Shown here: in pieces, positions 33,101-41,420 of the stretch
Layout: each line of letters starts with the position of its first letter
Position numbering within the stretch: position 1 is the first letter of the stretch
NCBI GenBank assembly: GCA_947623455.1
Contig: OX392527.1
Location: 29,380,201-29,444,200, forward strand
Source of the DNA: Mimachlamys varia
Lineage: Eukaryota > Mollusca > Bivalvia > Pectinida > Pectinidae
DNA length: 64,000 nucleotides
Direction: 5' to 3'
Notes under the pieces: generated by a model
What the model saw: only the letters and a program-made list of their open reading frames with translations
Database searches by the model: none
Told to the model about the DNA's origin: nothing
Made by a program: the position numbers and the translations under genes

Positions 33101-36100
33101 AATATTGATGTAACGACTGACATTTCATAGCACTATGAAAGTTTTAAAAAATGACTTTCAATCCTTATATATAGCGTGGGTGACTGCGAACCAGTCATTA
33201 CGTTATCATATAGCCTGGGATGACAGCGAACCAGTCATTACGTGGCTCATGCTACGTGTGTCTGTTGCTCCATGGCTGACTATACATCAGATGGTGTTAC
33301 TATACCTGTTGGAGAATGCAGAAGCTGCAGTCATAGGATAGCCGAGCAGGGATACGATAAGATCACTCACGGCCAGATTGAGGACGAAGAAATTTATTGG
33401 TCGTCTGACAGCCCTCCTTTTCGCAAAAACCGTAATTATCAGTAGATTTCCAACGACACCTATTGTACCTGTAAAAACGACGATGCTTAAATTACTTCAG
33501 TATAATGAACGGCGCTGAAATTTCACAAGAAATCTCCATCTTCATGCAAAAGCATTGAAAGAAACATAATAATCACGTAGAAAGAAAAAGAGAATACCAA
33601 AAAACCAACTACACTACAGGCATAATATCAACAAAGGAAAGATTAACATGGATACATTTGTAAAAGTACAAGATAATAAGACCAGGTGTACGGGAAGAGT
33701 CAGTGTCTTCTCGTTCATCGACGACACCCGCCATGTATATCTAGCTCAAATCAAAGTAAATGTCATGACCTCAAATTGAGAACTGAGATATATTTGTCAA
33801 TCACAACGAGCAGGCTTACTGATGAACACATCTTTATAGCATGCAAGGATGTACAATTGTTTAAAGCGACCACAATGGCGACAATAAACATTTTAACACC
33901 TTAGGATGATGAGATGGTGAGAAGCAGAGATGTTTCTATCAAGAAAGGGAAAGTTCACGATCGGAAAATCGCAATCGTCACGTTTATCATACAGCTTAGC
34001 ATTAAGCTGCCCGTGTTGATCATAGTTTAAGTCAGGATCAAGGTTAGAAGCTGATGTAGAAGAGTCTGTTGTGCATTTGATTTGAAGTTCAGATGGGTTT
34101 ATACGATCGACTAGGTCAGCAAACGGCTTGTTGATTATATACAACACATCATCGATATATCTGAAAGTGAAATTGAAGGTTTTGGCAAGGTTTTTGTTGC
34201 ATGTCCTGATTGGCTCTTCAACAAATTCAGCCTCGTATGAAAACAAAAACAAGTCAGCAAAGAGTTGGGTACAGTTTGTCCCCATTGGAATGTCAACAGT
34301 CTACTTGAAAATGTTTTCTCTCATATCTCGCCATGTTGGATAGAGTTTGCCCATGTAAGAAAGCTATGTAAGCAGAATCTATCTTACATAGCATATCACG
34401 CGACGTGACATCACAATGGCTCAACAATGACGTGACGTCACGAATACGGTAAACTTTGATGCCGGAAAAAGAAAACGACGGCGTGATGAAATTAAAACCT
34501 TTCATAAAATTTTAACCATAAACACCAGGAAGAGGAGGTTAATTTTTCTGCGCAAACTATGTTTGCAAATATAGGGTACGCTTAAACTCGCTGTCTAATT
34601 CGTTTTCGTCAAAAAAGCTCAAGGAAAAAGTTGAAATTTCAAAATGGCAGCCTGTTTAAACATATGTTCATGGTTTTCGAGCTTATTCGGATAGTTGATA
34701 TGAGAGAAAAAGACTCTTTCATTATGTATGTATGTAGGATAGGGATATTCCACCCTCGGGATCACAAAATGTGGTAAAACCCTCGGCAAGCCTCAGGTTT
34801 CAGCACATTTTGTGACCCCTCGGGTGGAATATCCCTATCCTACATACACGCATATGAAAGAGTCTTATATTCTTCAAACTTTACAAAGATATTGTTATCC
34901 AGAAATTCAATCATTCGTACTATATCTTCCTCAGTATATTTCATCCTAGCTCTTAATATGTTTTTCACAAAGAATATTCCAGGTTAACTCACAACTATGT
35001 ATTTGTATCATCGCCCACCTTTCTTGGAAAAGACAGCTCTTATAATGTGAGACCGATGACGTTCTTTCAGTTTGGTATGGTAGTGTGCAGGGTGAAAAAA
35101 TCAAAAATCAAATGTTTTGATAGACGACACATTTTTGAGAAGGGGGTGCTCAAGACTTTTTTTCGAAATCCCCATCACGTTTATATCATACCTGATGTAA
35201 ACAGTGTCACAATAAGACTGCAGCCCTGAATAATAATAATAAATAAGCAGAAAATCGACACTGACGAAAACAATCTATGAAACGGAAATCTAAAGTATAT
35301 AATAAAAAGAAGCATTAACCTTTGAGCGAAATGAAAGCAACTGGGTGAAATGTGAACATTTTACAGGAACTATAACCACTGGTTGGAACAGAGAAGTGAG
35401 ATATAAACGATGGCGTTGCCGTACGCTTGTTGATTTCTAGACTGGCAAAAGGTAAGTTGCTACAACAAGACTTTCGTATCCAACTGGAATGACATTTATA
35501 ACACACTAAATTCTAACGGGGAAATGACATTAATGTTGAAGTCTTAAGACACACAATTGTATGTAATATTCTGAGGTGTAATGTTAAATAAAACCTACTA
35601 GGGATTCATATATGGCATTTCAAACTCCTAACATGCTACTAAAAGATGACGTAACACACGCATATGCTGCACCTCTTAAAATTAGTAATAGATAGACTAT
35701 GCCGAAAACTGAATTAAACTGCATCATACAGCTGTTTCATCCCCCTTGGACTCTTCAGTGATGCTAGGGGTTAAAAGGTAAGACTCCAAAATTTCTAAAC
35801 TAATGTAGGAGCAGAATAGTCAGGTTCGTAAAACCCCTTTAAAAGTCTATTCAAATAGTTATATGCCTATGCATAAACCTGTCAAACTATTAAAAAATCC
35901 AACAAACAAAACAAAAACACAAATAAATTCAGTTTAACTGACAAACATCATTCTGAAATATCGATACATATACATTCTTCATAACAACCATAAAGATACA
36001 GTTATCATATAATTAACAACAAATAGAGATACAACCATCATACAACTATCAACAATTAGAGATACAGCCATCATACAACTAACAACAAATAGAGATACAA

Positions 36101-39100
36101 CCATCATACAACTATCAACAATTAGAGATACAGCCATCATATAACTAACAACAAATAGAGATACAACCATCATAACATTAACAACAAATAGAGATACAGC
36201 CATCATACAACTATCAACAAATAGAGATACAACCATCATACAACTATCAACAAATAGAGATACAACCATCATAACAACAAAATGAGATATAGCAACAAAT
36301 AGAGATACAGCCTTTATAATATTAACAGAAAAAGACATACAGTCTCAACTATACCTACACTATATAAAATATATCAGTCATAACAGTAACGACAAATCGT
36401 GATCAAGACAATATTTACTCACATAAATACACTTGCAGTTAGCATATAAGTAACATCGAAAACAAATACAGATCATAGTAATTTTGACAGTACCCAAAAA
36501 TGAACTACATTGCACTAAACAACTCTTTTACCTTATTAGTAACGCTAGTTTGACGACATAAATAAACAAGTTCAGAGGAGATTAATATCGCCATCAAAGT
36601 TTCATCATCCGCTATTAAACGTTACACAAATAGAGGTATTGCTGATGTCCTAGTAGGAAAAACTAATCAGCGAATATAATATACAAACAAGGCTGGCGAC
36701 ATAAACTAGATCATAGGCGATTAACATCGCCTTCAAAGTAACATCACCCCGTATTAAACACTACAAAAATAGACACACTGCTGAAGTCCTACATAAAATT
36801 CCAATGCAGCAATCGAAACATTTTTAACAAATAGACAAGCAATGATCCACTGAGTACAAATAGACCAACTGTGGTCCACTTGGAACAAATAGACCAATTG
36901 TGATCCACTTGGAACAAAAAGACAAACAGTGATCTACTGAAACCAATGGACAAACAGTGATCCACTGGGAACAAATGGACAAAGAGTGATCCTCTGAGAA
37001 CAAATGGACAAACAGTGATCCACTGGGAACAAATGGACAAAGAGTGATCCACTGGGAACAAATGGACAAAGAGTGATCCACTGGGAACAAATAGACAAAC
37101 AGTGATCCGCTGAGAACAAATGGACAAAGAGTGGTCCACTGAGAACAAATAGACAAACAGTGATCCACTGAGAACAAATAGACAAACAGTAATCTACTGA
37201 GAACAAATAGACAAACAGTGATCCACTGGGAACAAATGGACAAACAATGATCCACTGAGAACAAATAGACAAACAGTGATCCTCTGAGAACAAATTGACA
37301 AACAGTGATCCTCTGAGAACAAATTGACAAACAGTGATTCATTACGAACAAATGGACAAAGAGTGATCCACTGAGAACAAATAGACAAACAGTGATCTAC
37401 TGAGAACAAATGGACAAACAGTGATCTACTGGGAACAAATGGACAAACAGTAATCTACTGAGAACAAATAGACAAACAGTGATCTACTGAGAACAAATAG
37501 ACAAACAGTAATCTACTGAGAACAAATGGACAAACAGTGACCCACTGAGAACAAATAGACAAACAGTGATCTACTGAGAACAAATAGACAAACAGTAATC
37601 TACTGAGAACAAATAGACAAACAGTGATCTACTGAGAACAAATAGACAAACAGTAATCTACTGAGAACAAATGGACAAACAGTGACCCACTGAGAACAAA
37701 TAGACAAACAGTGATCTACTGAGAACAAATGGACAAACAGTATCAACTGCCAACAAATAGATAAACAGTGACCTACTGAGAAAAAATGGACAAACAGTGA
37801 TCCTCTGAAAACAAATGGACAAGCAGTGATCCACTAAGCACAAAAAGATAACCAGTGATTCACTGGAAACAAATAGACAAACAGTATCAACTGCCAACAA
37901 AAAGATAAACAGTGACCCACTGAGAAAAAATGGAAAAACAGTGGTCCACTACGAACAAATAGACAAACAGTGATCCACTTGGAACAAAAAGACACACAGT
38001 GATCCACTGAGAACAAATAGACAAACAGTAATCCACTGAGAACAAATAGACAAACAGTAATCCACTGAGAACAAATAGACAAACAGTGATCCACTGAGAA
38101 CAAATAGACAAACAGTGATCCACTGAGAACAAATGGACAAACAGTGATCGACTGAGAACAAATGGACAAACAGTGATCCACTGAGAACAAATAGACAAAC
38201 AGTGATCTACTGAGAACAAATGGACAAACAGTGATTCACTTGAAACAAATAGACAAACAGTGATCCACTGAGAACAAATGGACAAACAGTGATCCACTGA
38301 GAACAAATAGATAAACAGTGATCCACTGAGAATAAATGGACAAACAGTGGTCCACTAAGAACAAATAGACCAATAGTGATCCACTAAGAACAAATAGACA
38401 AACATTGATCCACTTGGAACAAAAAGACAAACAGTGATCCACTTGGAACAAAAAGACAAACAGTGATCCACTGAGAACAAATTGGACAAACAGTGATCCA
38501 CCAAGAACAAATAGACCAATAGTGATCCACTGAGAACAAAAGGACAAACAGTGATCCACTGGGTACAAATGGACAAAAAGTGATCCACTGGGAACAAATG
38601 GACAAAGAGTGATCCGCTGAGAACAAATTGACACACAGTGATCCACTACGAACAAATGGACAAACAGTGATCCACTGAGAACAAATAGACAAACAGTGAT
38701 CTACTGAGAACAAATTGACAAACAGTGATCCACTACGAACAAATGGACAAACAGTGATCCACTGAGAACAAATAGACAAACAGTGATCTACTGGGAACTA
38801 ATGGACAAGCAGTGATCCACTGAGCACATATAAATAAACAGTGATTCACTTGAAACAAATAGACAAACAGTGATCCACTTGGAACAAAAAGACAAACAGT
38901 GATCCACTGAGAACAAATGGATAAACAGTGGTCCACTACGAACAAATAGACAAACAGTGATTCACTGAAAACAAATAGACAAACAGTGATCTACTGAGAA
39001 CAAATGGACAAACAGTGATTCACTTGAAACAAATAGACAAACAGTGATCCACTGAGAACAAATGGACAAACAGTGATCCACTGAGAACAAATAGATAAAC

Positions 39101-40311
39101 AGTGATCCACTGAGAATAAATGGACAAACAGTGGTCCACTAAGAACAAATAGACCAATAGTGATCCACTAAGAACAAATAGACAAACATTGATCCACTTG
39201 GAACAAAAAGACAAACAGTGATCCACTTGGAACAAAAAGACAAACAGTGATCCACTGAGAACAAATTGGACAAACAGTGATCCACCAAGAACAAATAGAC
39301 CAATAGTGATCCACTGAGAACAAAAGGACAAACAGTGATCCACTGGGTACAAATGGACAAAAAGTGATCCACTGGGAACAAATGGACAAAGAGTGATCCG
39401 CTGAGAACAAATTGACACACAGTGATCCACTACGAACAAATGGACAAACAGTGATCCACTGAGAACAAATAGACAAACAGTGATCTACTGAGAACAAATT
39501 GACAAACAGTGATCCACTACGAACAAATGGACAAACAGTGATCCACTGAGAACAAATAGACAAACAGTGATCTACTGGGAACTAATGGACAAGCAGTGAT
39601 CCACTGAGCACATATAAATAAACAGTGATTCACTTGAAACAAATAGACAAACAGTGATCCACTTGGAACAAAAAGACAAACAGTGATCCACTGAGAACAA
39701 ATGGATAAACAGTGGTCCACTACGAACAAATAGACAAACAGTGACCCACTGAGCACAAATAGACAAACAGTGACCCACTGAGAGCAAATTGACAAACAGT
39801 GATCCACTGAGAACAAATAGACAAACAGTGATCCACTGAGATACCACAAGATACCCTCGTTATCATTGGAAATGTAACAATAGACTCTTTATTGTCAGAT
39901 TAGTTATGCTCATAACATAAAGGCTGACAAAGACAAAGCACCTTATTGTCAGGGAGGTACTATTTACAACAAACAACTACTAACTATACCTTACATTGTA
40001 GGTAACAACGACAGGACAAAGTGTCGTAAGTCTGAAAGGTAATACATAGTTTTGTAGCAGAAGTCATTATTTATTTAAATGCCTCCGCTAGGAGTCGAAC
40101 CCGGAACCTCTGGATACTAGTCTTACGCTCAACCGATCGAGCTAAAGAGAAGATCTCACTAGCCGAGCGGTATATTGCAGCTAGTATTTACCAGCGTTAC
40201 AGTATACTTACAGCATATGGTCATGAAGATTCCGATGATGAGAAATTCGGACGGCTGTACATGTAGATTGCGGGTGTTGTACGTGTTAGATGTGTTCAAA
40301 GGCCAGGACAT
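26702..40311 (-). CDS. Opsin (light-sensing or retinal-binding GPCR), five coding exons
   Basis: Splicing 40311-40212, 33468-33306, 30554-30427, 29253-28913 and 27181-26702 gives one 403-residue seven-helix receptor. All introns are GT..AG and all phases agree. Landmarks are one glycosylation sequon (Asn6), GN and NLAVSDL in TM1/TM2, and Cys96 with Cys173 for the extracellular disulfide. Tyr99 sits at bovine position 113 and Glu167 at position 181, the ancestral counterion. The motif at the end of TM3 is CRY (120-122) instead of D/ERY. WTPY in TM6, Schiff-base Lys286 in AKASCAYNPFIY and a NAN tripeptide after NPxxY complete the set. The C-terminal tail is long (about 100 residues). Lysine and NPxxY make opsin identity firm. 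The subfamily is open: SCSVNW and NAN suggest a ciliary/xenopsin-like type, while GYP..AAS and NRWLF recall neuropsin/tetraopsins. It is not a Gq rhabdomeric opsin by its tripeptide. Confidence 0.93.
27960..28280 (+). pseudogene. LINE 3'-end remnant in opsin intron 4
   Basis: On the strand opposite to the gene, CNDYDIEDEFHSL and (one frame over) LRDKYLKQYCRRNPSMFELI match the C-terminal knuckle and tail of non-LTR retrotransposons. A frameshift separates them near 28050. Only the last roughly 100 codons remain. Confidence 0.65.
28432..28724. mobile_element. Palindrome-ended non-autonomous element, copy in opsin intron 4
   Basis: The body, from GACGTTTCT at 28432, is followed by a terminal imperfect palindrome at 28591-28724 with arms of about 55 bp (GGACCTT..GGTCAATATGGTGTTATACC and complement). 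A homologous copy at 48533-48757 keeps the body and the left arm only. Confidence 0.8.
28913..29253 (-). CDS. Opsin exon 4: TM4, extracellular loop 2, TM5, loop 3
   Basis: Acceptor TGTTTCAG before 29253, donor ATC/GTAAGT after 28913, 341 bases, ending in phase 0. Features are WTLSPLIGWSSY at the end of TM4, Glu167 and Cys173 in loop 2 (SCSVNW), TM5 with AVYIFPLGVIVFSYG, and a 30-residue third cytoplasmic loop ending in ELEQRVTI at the base of TM6. Confidence 0.93.
29254..30426. other. Opsin intron 3
   Basis: The intron holds the palindrome-ended element at about 29990-30340 and otherwise AT-rich sequence. No other coding region was seen. Confidence 0.6.
29990..30340. mobile_element. Palindrome-ended element in opsin intron 3
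   Basis: A body with repeated TGACGTC motifs (30048-30090) is followed by a 150-bp palindrome at 30191-30340. Left arm AGAATCTTACACTTGTTTCA.. and right arm ..CACTCGTGTAAGATCCTCT pair over about 70 bp, with an inner perfect piece around AATATGTCACTCG. The left boundary is estimated. Confidence 0.65.
30427..30554 (-). CDS. Opsin exon 3: TM3 with CRY motif
   Basis: Acceptor CTTTTCAG, then 128 bases. Content is WLFDVVGCKIYAF (disulfide Cys and Tyr at the 113 site) and ALGFCRYIIICQ. Two donors in the same phase are possible: C/GTACGT (exon end 30427, used here) and G/GTTACC (exon end 30433), differing by two residues. Confidence 0.9.
31145..32652. repeat. Minisatellite, 39/40-bp unit, about 38 copies, in opsin intron 2
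   Basis: Units follow TGACTGCGAACCAGTCATTA then CGTTATTATATAGC and either CTGGGA/CTTGGA (40 bp) or TGGGG (39 bp). Every unit contains the inverted pair GACTG..CAGTC, so each can form a small hairpin. Variants are interspersed, which suggests ongoing slippage or conversion. Open frames across it are by-products of the repeat. Confidence 0.95.
32657..33170. mobile_element. Palindrome-ended insertion splitting the minisatellite
   Basis: About 345 bp of unique sequence is followed by a terminal palindrome at 33004-33170 (arms with GGATTGAAAGTCAT and TTTCATAGTGCTATGAAA). Units of the 39/40-bp minisatellite lie immediately on both sides, so the element seems to have landed inside the array. Confidence 0.7.
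33171..33244. repeat. Two stranded minisatellite units next to opsin exon 2
   Basis: Two copies of the 39/40-bp unit (TGACTGCGAACCAGTCATTA..) continue the array beyond the palindrome-ended insertion and stop 61 bp from the exon 2 donor side. Confidence 0.9.
33306..33468 (-). CDS. Opsin exon 2: TM1 end and TM2
   Basis: The acceptor TTTTTACAG precedes 33468 and the donor AACAG/GTATAG follows 33306. The 163 bases carry GVVGNLLIITVFAKRRAV and NFFVLNLAVSDLIVSLLGYP, the textbook opsin TM1/TM2 with Asn and Asp landmarks. Phase 1 in and phase 2 out match exons 1 and 3. Two stray minisatellite units lie 60 bp downstream in the intron. Confidence 0.93.
33893..34285 (-). pseudogene. PLE reverse transcriptase fragment, copy 3
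   Basis: A 130-codon open piece with MGTNC..ADLF, the catalytic YIDD and the YDKRDD..IVNFPFLD motifs in order. It is cut at the N side by the insertion at 34314 and ends at a stop at 33893, before the SQLIRYSRAC thumb motif. It therefore cannot make an enzyme. Confidence 0.8.
34314..34866. mobile_element. Composite palindromic insertion nested in PLE copy 3
   Basis: PLE similarity stops near 34314 and resumes near 34867. The insert has an outer unit 34314-34710 bounded by the inverted pair TTTTCTCTCATATC and GATATGAGAGAAAA. It is followed at once by a 155-bp palindrome (34711-34773 against 34803-34864, sharing AGACTCTTTCAT and GTAGGATAGGGATATTCCAC). Body plus terminal palindrome is the layout also seen at 28.4, 30.0 and 32.7 kb. 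Confidence 0.75.
35261..35634. other. PLE 5' flank, no domain recognised
   Basis: It lies between the PLE terminal repeat and the PLE coding region in the - orientation, so it may be PLE leader sequence. No coding match was recognised. Confidence 0.35.
35635..35845 (-). repeat. PLE-associated terminal repeat D, 5' of PLE copy 3
   Basis: It matches the repeats at 11633, 12290 and 19205. It lies upstream of PLE copy 3 in the same orientation, as expected of a 5' pseudo-LTR. Confidence 0.75.
35721..35764 (-). ncRNA. Hammerhead ribozyme motif, copy 4, best preserved
   Basis: The - strand reads GCATCA, CTGAAGA, stem II GTCC AAGG GGGAT, GAAA, stem III CAGCTG, cleavage base A, then TGATGC. Stem I pairs perfectly over 6 bp. 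Stem II closes with one G-U pair. All invariant core bases and an allowed cleavage triplet (GTA) are present. Confidence 0.8.
35995..36330. repeat. Minisatellite, 33-bp unit, about ten copies, in opsin intron 1
   Basis: The unit is ACAACCATCATACAACTATC followed by AACAAATAGAGAT, with substitutions at a few sites. As 33 is a multiple of three, one - strand frame stays open across it; this is not a gene. Confidence 0.9.
36331..36830. other. Unique AT-rich part of opsin intron 1
   Basis: No coding region was seen. A loose direct repeat is visible: ATTAATATCGCCATCAAAGT near 36580 and ATTAACATCGCCTTCAAAGT near 36720, each followed by a similar CATC..TATTAAAC block. Confidence 0.5.
36840..39845. 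repeat. Large minisatellite, 29-bp unit, about 100 copies, in opsin intron 1
   Basis: The unit is ACAGTGATCCACTGAGAACA followed by AATAGACAA, with variants GGACAA, TTGGAAC and TCTACT. Since 29 is not a multiple of three and the unit's complement has no stop in any frame, all three - strand frames stay open and give repetitive Cys/Leu/Phe-rich translations. A block near 38236-38950 recurs 784 bp later (39020-39734) with no visible change, a recent higher-order duplication. Confidence 0.95.
39846..40211. other. Distal part of opsin intron 1
   Basis: Contains the tRNA-like sequence at 40081-40150; otherwise nothing was recognised. Confidence 0.5.
40081..40150 (-). repeat. tRNA-like sequence (degenerate tRNA or SINE head)
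   Basis: The - strand has an A-box-like TAGCTCGATCGGTTGAGCG with a GCTC/GAGC D-stem and a B-box-like GGGTTCGACTCC. The 3' acceptor strand CGGAGGC has no partner, because the 5' end reads TCTCTTT. The anticodon stem is not convincing. It is therefore not a functional tRNA gene. Confidence 0.55.
40212..40311 (-). CDS. Opsin exon 1: N terminus and start of TM1
   Basis: ATG at 40311-40309 opens 33 codons plus one base, ending at TGCT before the donor GTAAGTA (phase 1). The N terminus has Asn-Thr-Ser (Asn6) as glycosylation site and ends in the hydrophobic FLIIGIFMTI. Upstream codons in frame contain no earlier Met close by, so this ATG is the natural start. Any 5'-UTR intron is unknown. Confidence 0.85.
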
Positions 40312-40867
40312 GATGAGAATCCGCACTGATCTAAACTGGAATAATCGGCGTTCTGTTCCAGGGATAAGTCGGACATGTGATAATTATTACGAAGGCAGTA
40401 TCACCAGATCAGAATTATCAAGGTGTCAACTTGTCTAGAAAGCATTGTGTAACTGTTTTCGCAGCAGTCTCCAAATACACACAGACGTCGGTTCTGCTGA
40501 AACATCAATCAATATGAAATTTTATGTACAAAGAAGGTCATCCCTATCAAGTCAAATAGGTAATCATTTCTTAGACAGTAAAGTAGCAGAATTATACTAA
40601 AATTACAGAAGCATGGACTACTTAAAGAAATTCTTTGAAAATCCCTATGTGCATAATATTACCACCGGCATAATGACATCGTAGACTTGGTGAAAGATTG
40701 AGAAACATCACGACACTTTTGCAATAAATATCGACCGCATTTTATCTTCCATGTTGTCCTTAGGCATATCGTTAGGCTACGACAGGTTACGCAGTGCTAC
40801 TTAGCTATTTATAGATGAGAAAACTAGTTGAAAATATGTCATTCAACTTATCTTTATCATTCTAGCT

Positions 40868-41020
40868 TTCAAGAAGGGGCCTTATTGTGCAACGACACTG
40901 GAGCACCAGGAAAAACTAAGTTGGGAGACTCGTCTTTCAAAGTCCGATCGGATCGGAGATTCGAACCCCAGCCGTCTTAGTGAGAGGCAAGTGCGCTATT
41001 TACTGCACTATCCAGCCAAG
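40868..41020 (-). mobile_element. tRNA-derived SINE-like fragment
   Basis: On the - strand an A-box-like region (GGATAGTGCAGTAAATAGCGC) and a B box (GGGGTTCGAATCTCC) are spaced as in a tRNA promoter. A non-tRNA body follows towards 40868. There is no intact acceptor stem. The 3' end is not defined. Confidence 0.55.
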
Positions 41021-41257
41021 ATATGGAAATATACTCCAGGTGATTTAGGTATTCTACGAGTGATGTATACATGAATGTTCAAACGTATACATACTCATGG
41101 TGTTGTGTGCAGGTATGGATATATACATCGGATAGTGTACATTTTGTATGTATACATGGATAAATAACTCTGGTAATATTCATTTACCCCGGGTGATGCA
41201 TGTAGATGTAATGAGTTATTAGAAGGGGTACAGACCCTGGACCGTTTTTCTTTACCA

Positions 41258-41420
41258 AAAGTGCGTTGCGTTTCCGTTCCGTTTCCGTTGCGTTTGCGTT
41301 GCGTTTTCGTTCCGTTTGCGTTGCATTTTCGTTCCGTTTGCGTTGCGTTTGCGTTGCGTTTTCGTTGCATTTCCGTTGCGTTTCCGTTCCGTTTTCGTTG
41401 CGTTTCCGTTCAGCGTTTTT
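41258..41420. repeat. Simple repeat of (CGTTGCGTTTC)-like units
   Basis: Interleaved pentamer/hexamer units GTTGC, GTTCC, GTTTCC and GTTTTC over about 160 bp. Strand asymmetry is strong (almost no A). Open frames on both strands across it are artefacts of the lack of stops. Confidence 0.9.

Larger units (their letters stand above)
33600..35260 (-). mobile_element. Penelope-like element, copy 3, interrupted by a nested insertion
   Basis: The - strand reads the 5' RT part at 35260-34867 (similar to the + strand of copy 1 reversed), then after an insertion MGTNCTQLFADLFLFSYE near 34280, FRYIDDVLYI near 34150, LYDKRDDCDFPIVNFPFLD near 33990, and a 3' part to about 33600. It keeps the YDKRDD..NFPF block that copy 1 has lost. 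It lies in opsin intron 1, on the same strand as the gene. Confidence 0.8.

Noticed and set aside
33135..33445. Two plus-strand frames with Cys-rich phrases
   Set aside because: Antisense of opsin exon 2 joined to minisatellite units.
35979..36338. 119-codon minus frame rich in MMVVSLFVDSC phrases
   Set aside because: The 33-bp minisatellite keeps one frame open; no signal of a gene.
36789..39849. Many long minus-strand open frames (up to 175 codons) with repeated SVDHCLSICSQW-type phrases
   Set aside because: They are translations of the 29-bp minisatellite in all three frames; the array lies in an opsin intron and the phrases follow only from the unit length.
40081..40150. Functional tRNA gene on the minus strand
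   Set aside because: The acceptor stem has no 5' partner and the anticodon stem is poor, despite good A and B boxes.
40175..40438. 87-codon plus frame
   Set aside because: It is the antisense of opsin exon 1 and its leader.
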